Shown: positions 8,084 through 16,670 of the stretch, one piece after another
Numbering within the stretch: position 1 is the first letter of the stretch
How the letters are laid out: each line of letters opens with the position of its first letter
Translations under genes and position numbers: made by a program
DNA from: DATDPM01 sp963841995
GTDB lineage: Bacteria > Pseudomonadota > Alphaproteobacteria > DATDPM01
DNA length: 64,000 bases
NCBI GenBank assembly: GCA_963841995.1
Contig: CAWJEX010000004.1
Span: 1 to 64,000, forward strand
Direction of reading: 5' to 3'
The notes under the pieces: generated by a model
Database searches by the model: none
Told to the model about the DNA's origin: nothing
The model's input: only the letters and a program-made list of their open reading frames with translations

Positions 8084-8787
8084 TTTTTTCTCCTGACGAT
8101 GCGCGGGACGGTGGCAAAAGCCCTTATTTAATTTATTTGGCTACGAAATAATTAAATAACAAGGCGCAGACCGATTTATTAAGTATGACCATGAAAAGAC
8201 TAAATAACAAGGCAATAACCGAGAATAATTCTTACCCTTCCGGAAAAATATTCTCTGCCTTAATTATTACATTTTTACACGATGGTGGCGAGACGTCGAT
8301 AGCGATGGCCTCGCCCGTCTTGACGCAGGCGGAAGTATTTTTGAAATAACCGCGCCAAAAATTATTTTGCGCCTTGTATAATTTATTAAAATCACCATTT
8401 AAGAATTACTCTAAATATGGGGTCTCTATCAGATCATCCAACGGACAGTAAAATCCGGCTCATTATTTGCACTCGCGAAATTATTTGCACTCGCGAAATT
8501 CGCGCCGCTTGCCGGGGCGGTGCCGCGCCGGGAATGCCGCGATGACACCCTATCGTCCGAACATGATCGAGGGCAGCAAGGACAGCGCCGCCCTCGCCAA
8601 GGGTGCAAACGGCGGCAGCTTCAAGGGCGAAAATGAAGCCATCAGCAGGAGTACAAACGGCGGCAACCACAGGCCGGCATAATTCGCGACTCGTTCAGCG
8701 GCACCAAAAAGCAATGCGCATCTCCGATCTGCGCATTTGCTTGCGTATCGGCGGCAAATCATTGCCGCCGCATAGGAGGATCCTCGA
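8084..8787 (+). other. 700-bp AT-rich intergenic region with short repeats
   Basis: No convincing gene is seen. Bases about 8120-8440 are much more AT-rich than the window. AAATAACAAGGC occurs near 8154 and again near 8201, and an inverted counterpart GCGCCTTGT lies near 8370. An exact 18-bp tandem duplication lies at 8462-8497. A 46-codon open frame at 8541-8681 has no clear ribosome-binding site and was not called. The region should hold the divergent promoters for the OmpA operon and the phasin gene. Confidence 0.5.
8462..8497 (+). repeat. exact 18-bp tandem duplication
   Basis: ATTATTTGCACTCGCGAA is present twice without a gap, at 8462-8479 and 8480-8497. The repeated TTTGCACTCGCGAA could be a doubled protein-binding site or a replication slip. 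Confidence 0.7.
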
Positions 8788-9231
8788 ATGACAGAACATC
8801 AATTCAAATCGGCAAATCCGGCGGCACAGGGTGCAAAAACTCACTCCGGCTCGGATAAGCAAGCGCCCCAAAACGGGGGCCAGACCTGGGGTTTCTTTGC
8901 CATCGACAATCTGCCCGAATCCATGCAGGCGCAATCGGCAGCATGGCTCAATGGACAGGCCGATCTTTTCGCCGGAATGCAGGGCATGATGGCGGAAAGA
9001 ATGAAGCGTTGCCAGGATGGAGCCTCATTCGCCCTCCAGTCGTTTCAGCGCCTTTGCGGCAGCACGAACGGCGCAGACGCGCTTTCCGCCTATCAGGACT
9101 GGCTGACCGGCGCCATGTCGTTCTTCATGGCCGATCTGACCGCCCTGCAGGATCAGTCTGCCCGCATGACGCAGATGAACCAGAGCACGCTCCGCGCCGC
9201 ATCACCGCCGAAATCGGCCGCGGCCGCTTAA
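8788..9231 (+). CDS. phasin-family protein
   Basis: The 147-residue protein is hydrophilic and helical, rich in Q, M, A and S, without signal peptide or membrane segment. Residues about 38-130 follow the Phasin_2 pattern: a long amphipathic helix with LFAGMQGMMAERMKRCQDG, then FALQSFQRL and YQDWLTGAMSFFMADL. Phasins coat polyhydroxyalkanoate granules. A Shine-Dalgarno AGGAGG lies ten bases before the ATG. A second phasin gene lies at 45106-45543. The assignment rests on overall pattern rather than a diagnostic motif. Confidence 0.7.
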   Translation: MTEHQFKSANPAAQGAKTHSGSDKQAPQNGGQTWGFFAIDNLPESMQAQSAAWLNGQADLFAGMQGMMAERMKRCQDGASFALQSFQRLCGSTNGADALSAYQDWLTGAMSFFMADLTALQDQSARMTQMNQSTLRAASPPKSAAAA

Positions 9232-9300
9232 ATCCGGCGGAGTACTCGGGAAGACGGGGCGAGCCCGCCGGTTCGATCGACCCTGCTTCATTTAATTGCG

Positions 9301-9336
9301 CACGGACCGCCGCTCCCATGGGGGCGGCGGTCCGTG
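9301..9336 (+). terminator. strong hairpin after phasin gene
   Basis: CACGGACCGCCGC (9301-9313) pairs perfectly with GCGGCGGTCCGTG (9324-9336) across a 10-base loop, about 70 bases after the phasin stop. There is no long U tract, but the 13-bp GC-rich stem is very stable and may serve both strands. Confidence 0.65.
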
Positions 9337-9419
9337 TCGTATTGCGGCCGAATTGTTGCGCGGTCAATGGCTTACGGCAATTGGTCCAATCAATCGCCGC
9401 AAGCTCCTTGCGGCAAGAA

Positions 9420-9841
9420 TTACGTCACGGCACCGCTATTGCTGTTATTGCTGTCGAGAAACTCCTTGATGCCGATGTCGCCGCGAATGACGTCGTCGAT
9501 CAGGAACTCTGCAACTTGGTCGTAACAGATCCGCGCATCGGGTTCGTTTACCCCGGTGGTGCATGTTCTCTGAGCTCGTTCGCCCCAGTCAAAAGCGATA
9601 AGTGATAGAATTTGTGCTCGTCGATGGTCGGGAACCCGATGCGGGCAAGGAAGGTTTCCTCCTTGGCAAAATGATCCGCCGCCGCGTCGATGAAAATTTG
9701 AATTTTTGCGCGGCACAACTTCTGATCTTGCTGTTCGATTGCGCTTCCGACCTCTTGCATGAGGGCGACGAGGCGCCGGTGATCGTCGTCGATTTCTCCG
9801 GCGCCGATTTCGAGCGACGACGACCATTCAATCCGTCTCAT
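9420..9841 (-). pseudogene. hemerythrin-like protein, paralogue, broken by a frameshift
   Basis: From ATG 9841 the frame reads MRRIEWSSSLEIGAGEID, DDHRRLVALMQEV, ADHFAKEETFLARIGFP and DEHKFYHLSLLTGANEL, then runs into a stop near 9548. The C-terminal helix (ICYDQVAEFLIDDVIRGDIGIKEFL) continues in another frame to 9420. Joined, it is a hemerythrin domain of about 140 aa, close to the copy at 6341-6756. Here the first His, HFAKEE and HxxxH ligands are kept, but the final His of HxxxxD is Val in both copies. One missing base near 9560 explains the break. Confidence 0.78.
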
Positions 9842-10103
9842 AGCTGCGCATCTCCTGGGCAACCGACACGGCCCCGCCCCTCCGACAGGGCGGGCCCATC
9901 GCATCCTATAGGATGTTGTTTGAAATCTCGGAATAAGCAGCATATCCCGGCGTATACGTTCTTCGTCTGGTATGGGGATGCCGCCAGCTTGCGCGGCCGG
10001 CGGTCGCACTTCTTAAAGACGATCGAGGCCCACAATCAATTCCACAAACTGCTGCGCCGATTGCCGCTGCATTCCCCCGGCGTTTCATGTAAGACCATCT
10101 CAC

Positions 10104-10745
10104 ATGACGTGGTCGCGACAGGGACGGGGGCGCCGGGGCTATCACCACGGCAATTTGCGCGAGGCGCTGATTCAAGCCGCGCTCGATCTGATCGCGCAAA
10201 AAGGTCCGGGGGGGTTCACCTTCGCCGAAGCCGCGCGCTCGGCGGGAGTCAGCTCAGCCGCGCCCTACCGGCATTTCCGGGATCGCGATGCGCTGCTGGC
10301 CGATGTCGCCCGCCGCGGCTTCGAGGAATTCGCGGCGGCGCTGGAGAGGGCGTGGAATGACGGCCGGCCCGATCCGTTCACCGCCTTCCAAAATGTCGGC
10401 CGCGCTTATCTCGCTTTCGCCCGCGAAGAGCCGGCGTACTACTCCGCCATGTTCGAAGCCGGCGTGCCGATGGATGCCGATCCGGAATTGCGCGAGGCGG
10501 GCGAGCGGGCCTTTGGGGTTTTGCGCAAGGCGGCGGAAACCTTGTCCGCGCGGCTGCCCAAGGAAAAGCGGCCGCCGCCGATGATGATGAGCTTGCATAT
10601 CTGGGCGCTTTCCCACGGCATCGCGTCGCTCTTCGCCCGCGGGGATGCTGGCGGACGGAAGCTCCCGATGGAGGCAGAAGAGCTGCTCGAAGCCGCGGTC
10701 CTCATTTATCTGCGCGGCCTTGGCCTGGTCGGCGATAAGCTGTGA
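10104..10745 (+). CDS. TetR/AcrR family transcriptional regulator
   Basis: The 213-residue protein has an N-terminal TetR helix-turn-helix: HHGNLREALIQAALDLIAQKG (about 14-34), then TFAEAARSAGVSSAAPYRHFRDRDALLADV (about 39-68), with the typical PYRHF recognition helix. The C-terminal part (about 80-205) is an all-helical ligand domain of the WHG type. A 27-bp palindrome 57 bases after the gene and just before the DUF2852 gene is a plausible operator, so it probably represses that neighbour. The ligand is unknown. Confidence 0.9.
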   Translation: MTWSRQGRGRRGYHHGNLREALIQAALDLIAQKGPGGFTFAEAARSAGVSSAAPYRHFRDRDALLADVARRGFEEFAAALERAWNDGRPDPFTAFQNVGRAYLAFAREEPAYYSAMFEAGVPMDADPELREAGERAFGVLRKAAETLSARLPKEKRPPPMMMSLHIWALSHGIASLFARGDAGGRKLPMEAEELLEAAVLIYLRGLGLVGDKL

Positions 10746-10801
10746 TGCACCGATAAAACTGGACCTTCGAGACGCCACTTGACGGGTTTCCGGGCGCTGG
10801 C

Positions 10802-10828
10802 TATGTTAATGTTACTTACATTTACATA
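10802..10828 (+). promoter_or_regulatory. candidate TetR operator
   Basis: TATGTTAATGT (10802-10812) and ACATTTACATA (10818-10828) are inverted with 10 of 11 bases matching around TACTT. The site is AT-rich within GC-rich DNA, and ends 16 bases before the DUF2852 start codon at 10845, where a bound regulator would block transcription or initiation. Confidence 0.6.
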
Positions 10829-10844
10829 GATGCATGAGGGCAGC

Positions 10845-11315
10845 ATGGATATCGCAGCGAAATTGGAGGAGATCGGAAAGCCGGCGTGGATCGGCCTCAT
10901 GATTCTCAGCTTCTTCGCCTTCTGGCCGCTGGGCCTCGCCGTTTTGGCTTTCCTGATATGGAGCGGAAGAATGGGATGTTGGAAATATGCCGGCCAGCCC
11001 GGCAACGGCCATTGGGGTTATCGTCATTGGGGCATGGGATTTTGCGGACCTGGTGCCTGGTGGCGAGCCGCGCGCGGCGATGAAAGCACGAATGGTGGCC
11101 CGGGCGGCGGCCGCTACGATGGCCCGTCGAGCGGCAATCGCGTCTTCGATGAATATCGTGAGGAGATCTTGCGCCGGCTCGAGGAAGAGCAGCGCGAGTT
11201 CAAGGATTTTCTCGAACGGTTGCGCCATGCCAAAGACAAGGCAGAGTTCGACCAATTCATGGCCGAGCGCCGGCGCGGCAGCGAAAGCCCTCAATCTCCG
11301 TCCGATACGATCTAG
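10845..11315 (+). CDS. DUF2852 membrane protein
   Basis: The ATG at 10845 is preferred to one at 10830 because GAGGG lies at a good distance before it. The 156-residue protein has a membrane helix at about residues 13-38 (IGLMILSFFAFWPLGLAVLAFLIW), a Gly/Trp/His-rich middle with HWGYRHWGMGFCGPG, and a C-terminal charged helix with YREEILRRLEEEQREFKDFLERL. That order matches DUF2852, a family of alphaproteobacterial inner-membrane proteins without known function. The last codon abuts an IS630 insertion that supplies the G of the stop codon TAG. Confidence 0.8.
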   Translation: MDIAAKLEEIGKPAWIGLMILSFFAFWPLGLAVLAFLIWSGRMGCWKYAGQPGNGHWGYRHWGMGFCGPGAWWRAARGDESTNGGPGGGRYDGPSSGNRVFDEYREEILRRLEEEQREFKDFLERLRHAKDKAEFDQFMAERRRGSESPQSPSDTI

Positions 11316-12460
11316 TGGATCAAATCTAACATTGCGATTCCGTTGTGGATTCCCAACGGGGCTCGACCGTGCGAGTCTTTGGGATGCACAAAAGAAGCAA
11401 CATTCAACTGAGTGTCAAAGATCGTCGCCGTCTCGAAGCGGTTGTGGCCAACCGGAACAGCCCGCAGAAGCATGTTTGGCGGGCACGGATTGTTCTTTTG
11501 ACCGCGGCTGGTCGCGGCACAGCCGAAATCATGCGGCGGACCGGCAAGGCCAAGACCGTCATCTGGCGCTGGCAAGAGCGATTCGGATCCGAAGGCGCCG
11601 CCGGGCTTTGGCGGGACAAGACGCGACCGTCTCGCATTCCGCCGCTGAGCGCGGATGTCGCTGAGCGCGTGCTTGCCTTGACGTTGGGTGACCCGCCCGG
11701 TGCGGCAACCCATTGGACTGGGGCGGCGATGGCTGAAGCGGTTGGAATCAGCGTCAGCTCGGTCCAACGGATATGGCGCGCCCATGGTTTGCAGCCCCAT
11801 CGGGTCCGTCAATTTAAGCTCTCCAACGATCCCCGGTTCGCCGCCAAGCTGCGCGACATTGTCGGGCTTTATGTCAACCCGCCGGATCATGCCATCGTCT
11901 TGTCGGTCGACGAAAAGAGCCAGATCCAGGCGCTCGATCGCACCCAACCGGGGTTGCCGATGAAGCGGGGCCGCGCCGGTACCATGACCCACGACTACAA
12001 GCGCCACGGCACGACGACGCTGTTTGCCGCGCTCGACGTCCTGGAGGGCAAGGTCATTGGCCGATGCATGAAACGCCATCGCCATCAGGAGTTCATCCGC
12101 TTCCTAAGCACTATCGACGCCAACGTTCCTGCGAAAAAGGCGATCCATGTCATCATCGACAACTACGCCGCCCATAAGCATCCCAAGGTCGCGGACTGGC
12201 TCACGCGCCATCCCCGCTTCGTCTTTCACTTCACGCCGACCTCGGCTTCCTGGCTCAACGCCGTCGAGGGCTTCTTCGCCAAGCTCAGCAAGCAACGACT
12301 TAAACGCGGCGTGTTTCGATCGGTCGAAGAACTCAAGGCCGCCATCCACTGCTTCCTCGCCGAGACCAACGCACGCCCAAAGCCCTTTACCTGGACCAAA
12401 GACCCGAACAAAATCATCGCCGCCGTCAAACGAGGGCACCAAGTGTTAGATTCGATCCAC
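11315..12460 (+). mobile_element. IS630-family insertion sequence
   Basis: Terminal inverted repeats GTGGATCAAATCTAACA (11315-11331) and its partner at 12444-12460 match at 16 of 17 bases. The element is flanked by TA on both sides (11313-11314 and 12461-12462), the target duplication made by IS630/Tc1/mariner elements, here within a CTAG target. It is 1146 bp long and carries one intact transposase frame. Confidence 0.9.
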
Positions 12461-12463
12461 TAG
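11384..12463 (+). CDS. IS630 family transposase
   Basis: The 359-residue protein has an N-terminal helix-turn-helix region (about 5-130, including GTAEIMRRTGKAKTVIWRW and a second HTH with ISVSSVQRIW) and a DDE catalytic domain: VLSVDEKSQIQALDR (first Asp), HVIIDNYAAHKHPKV (second Asp) and WLNAVEGFFAKLSKQ (Glu). A GTG at 11345 is an alternative start. The stop codon TAG is formed by the TA target duplication plus one flanking base, so the element has no stop of its own. The frame is intact. Confidence 0.93.
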   Translation: MHKRSNIQLSVKDRRRLEAVVANRNSPQKHVWRARIVLLTAAGRGTAEIMRRTGKAKTVIWRWQERFGSEGAAGLWRDKTRPSRIPPLSADVAERVLALTLGDPPGAATHWTGAAMAEAVGISVSSVQRIWRAHGLQPHRVRQFKLSNDPRFAAKLRDIVGLYVNPPDHAIVLSVDEKSQIQALDRTQPGLPMKRGRAGTMTHDYKRHGTTTLFAALDVLEGKVIGRCMKRHRHQEFIRFLSTIDANVPAKKAIHVIIDNYAAHKHPKVADWLTRHPRFVFHFTPTSASWLNAVEGFFAKLSKQRLKRGVFRSVEELKAAIHCFLAETNARPKPFTWTKDPNKIIAAVKRGHQVLDSIH

Positions 12464-12760
12464 GTCGAGCTCATCAAGGGCGCCTCGGCCCGCCACATCG
12501 CACCCGGCCCGCGACGCGGAAGAACGCTTGCGCGCCGGCTTGATGTCTTCTCCATCTTTTGGATACGCGGCGTTCCCCGAATACCGATTGTGGCGGCTCA
12601 TCGCGGTTGCTTATACCGGTTGTTTAATATATTGAAGAATCGCACCTAGGTTGAGCCGCGGGAGTAGCGGCGGCATTTGGTGCGGCGATTGCAAGATACG
12701 ACCGCCAAAAGCGGTTGCAAATAGCGATCGCAGGCAACGATATCAAACGGCGGCAATTCC

Positions 12761-13090
12761 GTGCCCATCGAAACCAGGAAAATATCCTTCTCCGAATCCG
12801 AGCTCATCGACGCGATCGAAGGCTTTGCCAAGCACACGAAGCGCGCCATGCCGCCGGGCAAGACGGTCGCGTGCGGAATTAACGGCGTCGGCAATCTGTC
12901 GGTCAGCCTCACGGTGCAGAATTTGGCCGACGGCGTTAGCGTCACCACCCGATTCGATCACGCCGCGGTCGCCGCGGCCCTGATCCGCTATTGCATCGGG
13001 AAAAAGATTCCGTTGGCCAAGGCGGCGGAAAAATCGGTGCAGGCCGATGGCGCCGGCGTCGCGCTCAACCTGCGGATACCGGAAAACTAG
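12761..13090 (+). CDS. hypothetical protein, 109 aa
   Basis: Starting at a GTG, the protein is a small soluble domain: MPIETRKISFSESELIDAI, then KTVACGINGVGNLSVSLTVQ and a stretch VTTRFDHAAVAAALIRYC followed by IGKKIPLAKAAEKSV. The pattern suggests an alpha/beta fold of about 105 residues. No motif points to a function and I do not recognise the family. The ribosome-binding site is weak (CGGCGGC). It is the first gene after the IS630 element; the 297 bases before it show nothing I can name. Confidence 0.6.
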   Translation: MPIETRKISFSESELIDAIEGFAKHTKRAMPPGKTVACGINGVGNLSVSLTVQNLADGVSVTTRFDHAAVAAALIRYCIGKKIPLAKAAEKSVQADGAGVALNLRIPEN

Positions 13091-13105
13091 ACGCCGCGCC
13101 CTCTC

Positions 13106-13882
13106 CTAAGAATGCCAGCCGGGAAACCGGTCCCGAGGCCGGAAGAAGGCCATGTCGTGATTGGGCCAGAGCTCGGCACCGGTCTCGATGGCCAGCACCT
13201 TTAGCATTCGGATGCTTTTCGACGCCATTTCTTCGTTGTCGCGCCAGCACAATCCGGGGGCAATTTCCTGCTCGAGATTTTCGGTGAGGTCAGCGGCATC
13301 GCCGCAGAGCAGGATGGGAGCACCCTTTGCCGACTCGATCAGCATCGACATATGGCCGGCGGTGTGGCCCGGGCTCTCGATGGCGCGCACCCCCGGCATG
13401 AGATCGTAGCCGATGTGCTGCAGCCGCCAGCGATAGCGGCTGGAAAAATCGTCGGCGAAATAGGCGGGATCCGCCGGCTCCCGCGCCGCTGCCAATTCCC
13501 GCGCGTGAACATGGACGTCGGCATGGGCGAATTCGTGCAAGCCGCCGGCATGATCGAAGTGCAAATGCCCGAGAAACACCACGTCGACGTCCTTCGGCGA
13601 TAAACCAAGGGCGGCCAAACGCGCGGGCAGGCACTGTTCTTCGGTCATCACCGGCGCGCCGAAGATGAAGCCCTCGTAGAAACGTTGGCACGCTGCAGGA
13701 TCGGCGATTTTCCGGTAGTCGCAGCCGACGTCATAGAGAATCCGGCCCTGGGCGGTTTCGATCAAATAGGCCAGAATCGGCGCCTCGAGCATGACGCCGT
13801 GGCCTTTGTTGCGGGTCGACAGCGTCTTCTCGTAGCGATAGGTCGCAGTGAGGATCGGCCAGAATTTTTTGATCTGAGTCAT
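13106..13882 (-). CDS. metallo-beta-lactamase fold hydrolase, N-acyl homoserine lactonase-like
   Basis: The 258-residue protein has the dinuclear zinc motif HLHFDHAGG (about 105-113), a later HTAGHMSML (about 171) and LLCGDAADLTENL (about 192) with the bridging Asp, and PNHDMAFF near 240. The order and spacing match AttM/AiiA-type lactonases, which open the ring of N-acyl homoserine lactones. No signal peptide is present. Many relatives act on other lactones or thioesters, so quorum quenching is a possibility, not a demonstrated role. It converges on the hypothetical gene with a 15-base gap. Confidence 0.8.
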   Translation of the reverse strand: MTQIKKFWPILTATYRYEKTLSTRNKGHGVMLEAPILAYLIETAQGRILYDVGCDYRKIADPAACQRFYEGFIFGAPVMTEEQCLPARLAALGLSPKDVDVVFLGHLHFDHAGGLHEFAHADVHVHARELAAAREPADPAYFADDFSSRYRWRLQHIGYDLMPGVRAIESPGHTAGHMSMLIESAKGAPILLCGDAADLTENLEQEIAPGLCWRDNEEMASKSIRMLKVLAIETGAELWPNHDMAFFRPRDRFPGWHS

Positions 13883-13902
13883 GAGCTAGGCTTTCAGATT
13901 AA

Positions 13903-14946
13903 TCAGATGGTGACCAAGAAATTGACGCCAATCGCCCCAATATATCCGGCCGCGCGATCGCCCTCGGGAGCCACCGTTCCGTAATCGGCGGCAAAGACGC
14001 GGGCAACCCGGTGCTTGTGATAACTCGCCAGAGGTGTCCGGCAGGGCATCACCTGGCGGTCGCCGTCGCCGTAGAGCGAGCGATGCAATTCAGGCAATTG
14101 ATACCAGGGCAAAGCGGGGCGCGTGTGATGGGCATTGTGGTAGGGAAAATTCATGACCAGGAGATTGAGCCACGGCATACGGAGCGAAACCAAATTTGAA
14201 TAAGTGTTCTCGTATTCATATTTCCGCTGGCGCGCCAATTCGTCGGGGGCCTTGTCCAGCGACCGGGTCGCGAAGACGTTATAAGTGTGCTGGACGCATC
14301 CATGAAACGCATCACATTGACGAAGAGCAAATACGCCAGAGCGTAAAGTAGAACTGCTTTGATCGAAATAAAGGCGAGGCCGACAAAAAACGCGGCGCGC
14401 ACGAGGACGATGGCACCCGTGCGGACACGATCTTGCGGGGTGCCGTATTGGAAACGGTGTAGCGATGACGAGCCCGCGCAGCAGGATTTCCACCGCCAGC
14501 AAATAGATCCATTCCAAAGCCAGCACCAAGCGCTGCGCCCAGGGAGGCGCCGCATTCAGCACGGCGCGATAGTCGAAGGTCACCACGTCCAGCCAGTCCG
14601 CATGGTGGCGAAGATATTTTTCCGTCAGCCCCTTATAGGTCGCAAGGCAAGCGCCGTTGAACCAAGTCAGCGCCTCGCCCAGCCGCTCATTGGCCTTGGG
14701 CGACGCGAAGATCGTGTTGTGGGCGCATTCGTGAATCAAATAGGCGGAATAGACGAGCGTGTGAGCGGTCAATACGACGCCGAGCCCGTTTAGCGCCCAT
14801 TCCGGGCGCGTCAGCAGCCAGACGCCTGCACCCCAGCCGAAAAATGCATGGGCGATCGCCAGCAGATTTGGCGTGGCACCATCGGGATATCGAAACAACG
14901 CGCTCAAATCAATTTTCCAGCGTTTACGGTTAATGTGCCCATCCAA
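13903..14946 (-). pseudogene. membrane fatty acid desaturase, two compensating indels
   Basis: The frame encodes about 347 residues with the histidine boxes of membrane di-iron desaturases: HECAHNTIF (about 73), LRHHADW (about 112) and YHNAHHTRPALPWYQL (about 270). The segment about residues 166-218 is nonsense in this frame, while the overlapping frame supplies a sensible transmembrane stretch (RTGAIVLVRAAFFVGLAF, YALAYLLFVNVMRFMDA). An extra base near 14455 and a missing one near 14293 restore a continuous protein. It would introduce double bonds into acyl or related lipids at the inner membrane. Confidence 0.82.
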
Positions 14947-15099
14947 GAATCAGGTTCGGGGCTCGCTGCCGTCCAAATGGGCAGAAAAAACGTTGCAGCG
15001 GCCTCATAGCCCCGGATCACCGGGAATCTGGCAAGCGACGTGCCAATCGCGATCGGGATTTTGCGCGTTAACGATGAAATTGAGATGGGCCGCTCGGAG

Positions 15100-15505
15100 C
15101 TAGAGATGCTCGCGCTCGACGTCTTCGCAGGAGAGATCGAGTTCGTTCAATCCTTCTTCGAGGAAATCGGCCAGCAAAGGAATTCCAAGCAGATAGTCGG
15201 CGGCTTTTTTGTCGACGACGGTCAGGGCTTCGCGCTGGGCTTCGTCCCATTCTTCGCCGGTGTAATCGCCGCGGCCGAGCCAGGACAGGGCGATCAAATC
15301 CCCGATCTCATCTTGATTGAGACTCTTGGAGAAAACTCTTCAGTTCCTGATAGGTGGCGTCGTCCGGATAGTTGGCGAGCACTTCGCGCATGTCGTCGTC
15401 GGCGGGATTGGAGCCGTCTTCCTCGGTTTCCGTGTCCTCCTTTACGTCGAATTCGCGGGCCTTGATGATGATGAAACAAACTTTGTCGAGGGCGATGTTC
15501 ATCAT
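15100..15505 (-). pseudogene. DUF3775 protein, frameshifted
   Basis: The first part (MNIALDKVCFIIIKAREFD, then NPADDDMREVLANYPDDATYQELKSF) stops at a TGA near 15308, and the second part (ALSWLGRGDYTGEEWDEA and KAADYLLGIPLLADFLEEGL, ending CEDVEREHL) follows in another frame. Joined they give the full DUF3775 domain of about 134 residues, an uncharacterised alphaproteobacterial family. One extra base near 15325, in a T run or next to GAGTC, explains the break. No role is known. It is not in an evident operon. Confidence 0.78.
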
Positions 15506-15653
15506 GCCGGGTGCTCCAAAGGCTAATAGTCGAACCCGCCGATATTAGCATTTGCGGCCGCCCGGGCCAAACCGAGCGGCCTCGTTGCGGCTTCCGCGCG
15601 GCAAGCTTGGCCGATAAGCTGGACCGACGTTAAGGATTTGGGATCGGGACGCC

Positions 15654-16637
15654 ATGGCGCACGTTTTGCGCATCGCCACTTTCAACCTGGAAAATCTCGA
15701 CGACAAGCCGGGGCTTCTACCGGGAATCGAAGAGCGCAGCGTCATTCTTCGCCCGCAATTGCTGCGCCTTAACGCGGACGTTTTATGCCTGCAGGAAGTG
15801 AATGCCCAGCAAGCGGCGCGGCACGGTCCCCGCGAGCTTCGCGCTCTCGACAAGCTTCTGGGCGATACGCCCTATGCCGAGTTTCACCGGGTCGTTTCCG
15901 AAGCGCGCGCCCACAAGGGCCCATCGGATGTCCACAATCTGGTGGTCCTCAGCCACTTTCCAGTCATCGAGCATCGCCAGTATTGGCATGACCTGGTGCC
16001 GCCGCTGCAATGGCGCTCGCTGACGAGCCAGCCGCCCGCGCAAGCCCGCGAGGACGTGACCTGGGACCGGCCGGTTCTGCACGCAGTACTCGATATCGGC
16101 AATACGCGCCCGCTTCACGTTTTCAATCTGCATTTGCGCGCGGCACTCGCGGCCTTCATTCCCGGCCAGAAGGCGAGCCGCGAGAGCTGGAATAGCGTCC
16201 GGGGCTGGGCGGAAGGATTTTTCCTCACCGGTCTCAAGCGTGCGGGCCAGTCGCTGGAAGCCCGGATCGCCGTCGACCAACTGTTCGACGCGGATTCATC
16301 GGCGCTGATCGCGGTCTGCGGGGATTTCAATGCGGGCGGCCGGGAAACGCCGGTCCGTGCCATTCGCGCCGACGTGGAAGACACCGGCAATGCCGCGCTC
16401 GCCAACCGCGCCTTGACGGCATTGGAACGCTCGCTGCCCGAAGCAAAGCGCTTTTCGGTCAAGCATGGTGGCGTACCGGTATTGCTCGATCACTTGCTGG
16501 TGTCGAAGACGCTCGCAAGCTGGTGCAGCCGCGCCGAAATCCACAATGAGGGGCTGCACGACGAATTGATCGAAGCCGGCAGGGCACTGCCGGAATCCTT
16601 CCACGCTCCGGTGGCTGCGGAATTCGCGATTCCGTAG
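15654..16637 (+). CDS. endonuclease/exonuclease/phosphatase family protein
   Basis: The 327-residue protein has the motifs of the DNase I-like fold: RIATFNLENLDD (about 6), DVLCLQEVNAQ with the metal-binding Glu (about 42), NLHLRAAL (about 158), VCGDFNAGGRETPV (about 220) and LLDHLLVSKTL (about 274) with the catalytic His. No signal peptide is seen, so it is probably cytoplasmic. Members cleave phosphodiester or phosphomonoester bonds in nucleic acids, lipids or other substrates; the substrate cannot be told. It is transcribed towards a DoxX gene and shares a hairpin with it. Confidence 0.85.
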   Translation: MAHVLRIATFNLENLDDKPGLLPGIEERSVILRPQLLRLNADVLCLQEVNAQQAARHGPRELRALDKLLGDTPYAEFHRVVSEARAHKGPSDVHNLVVLSHFPVIEHRQYWHDLVPPLQWRSLTSQPPAQAREDVTWDRPVLHAVLDIGNTRPLHVFNLHLRAALAAFIPGQKASRESWNSVRGWAEGFFLTGLKRAGQSLEARIAVDQLFDADSSALIAVCGDFNAGGRETPVRAIRADVEDTGNAALANRALTALERSLPEAKRFSVKHGGVPVLLDHLLVSKTLASWCSRAEIHNEGLHDELIEAGRALPESFHAPVAAEFAIP

Positions 16638-16644
16638 AGCGGAG

Positions 16645-16670
16645 GTAAAGAGTTCTAAAGCTCTTTACCA
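16645..16670. terminator. bidirectional terminator hairpin
   Basis: GGTAAAGAG (16645-16653) and CTCTTTACC (16662-16670) form a perfect 9-bp stem with an 8-base loop between the two convergent genes, followed by AATTTT on the plus strand. It overlaps the last codons and stop of the DoxX gene. Confidence 0.6.

Noticed and set aside
8434..8762. Minus-strand frames of 70-78 codons upstream of phasin
   Set aside because: No ribosome-binding site, repeat-derived sequence and no recognisable domain.
13106..13882. Quorum-quenching lactonase as part of a quorum system
   Set aside because: No luxI or luxR homologue lies in the window, and the fold is shared by many unrelated hydrolases.
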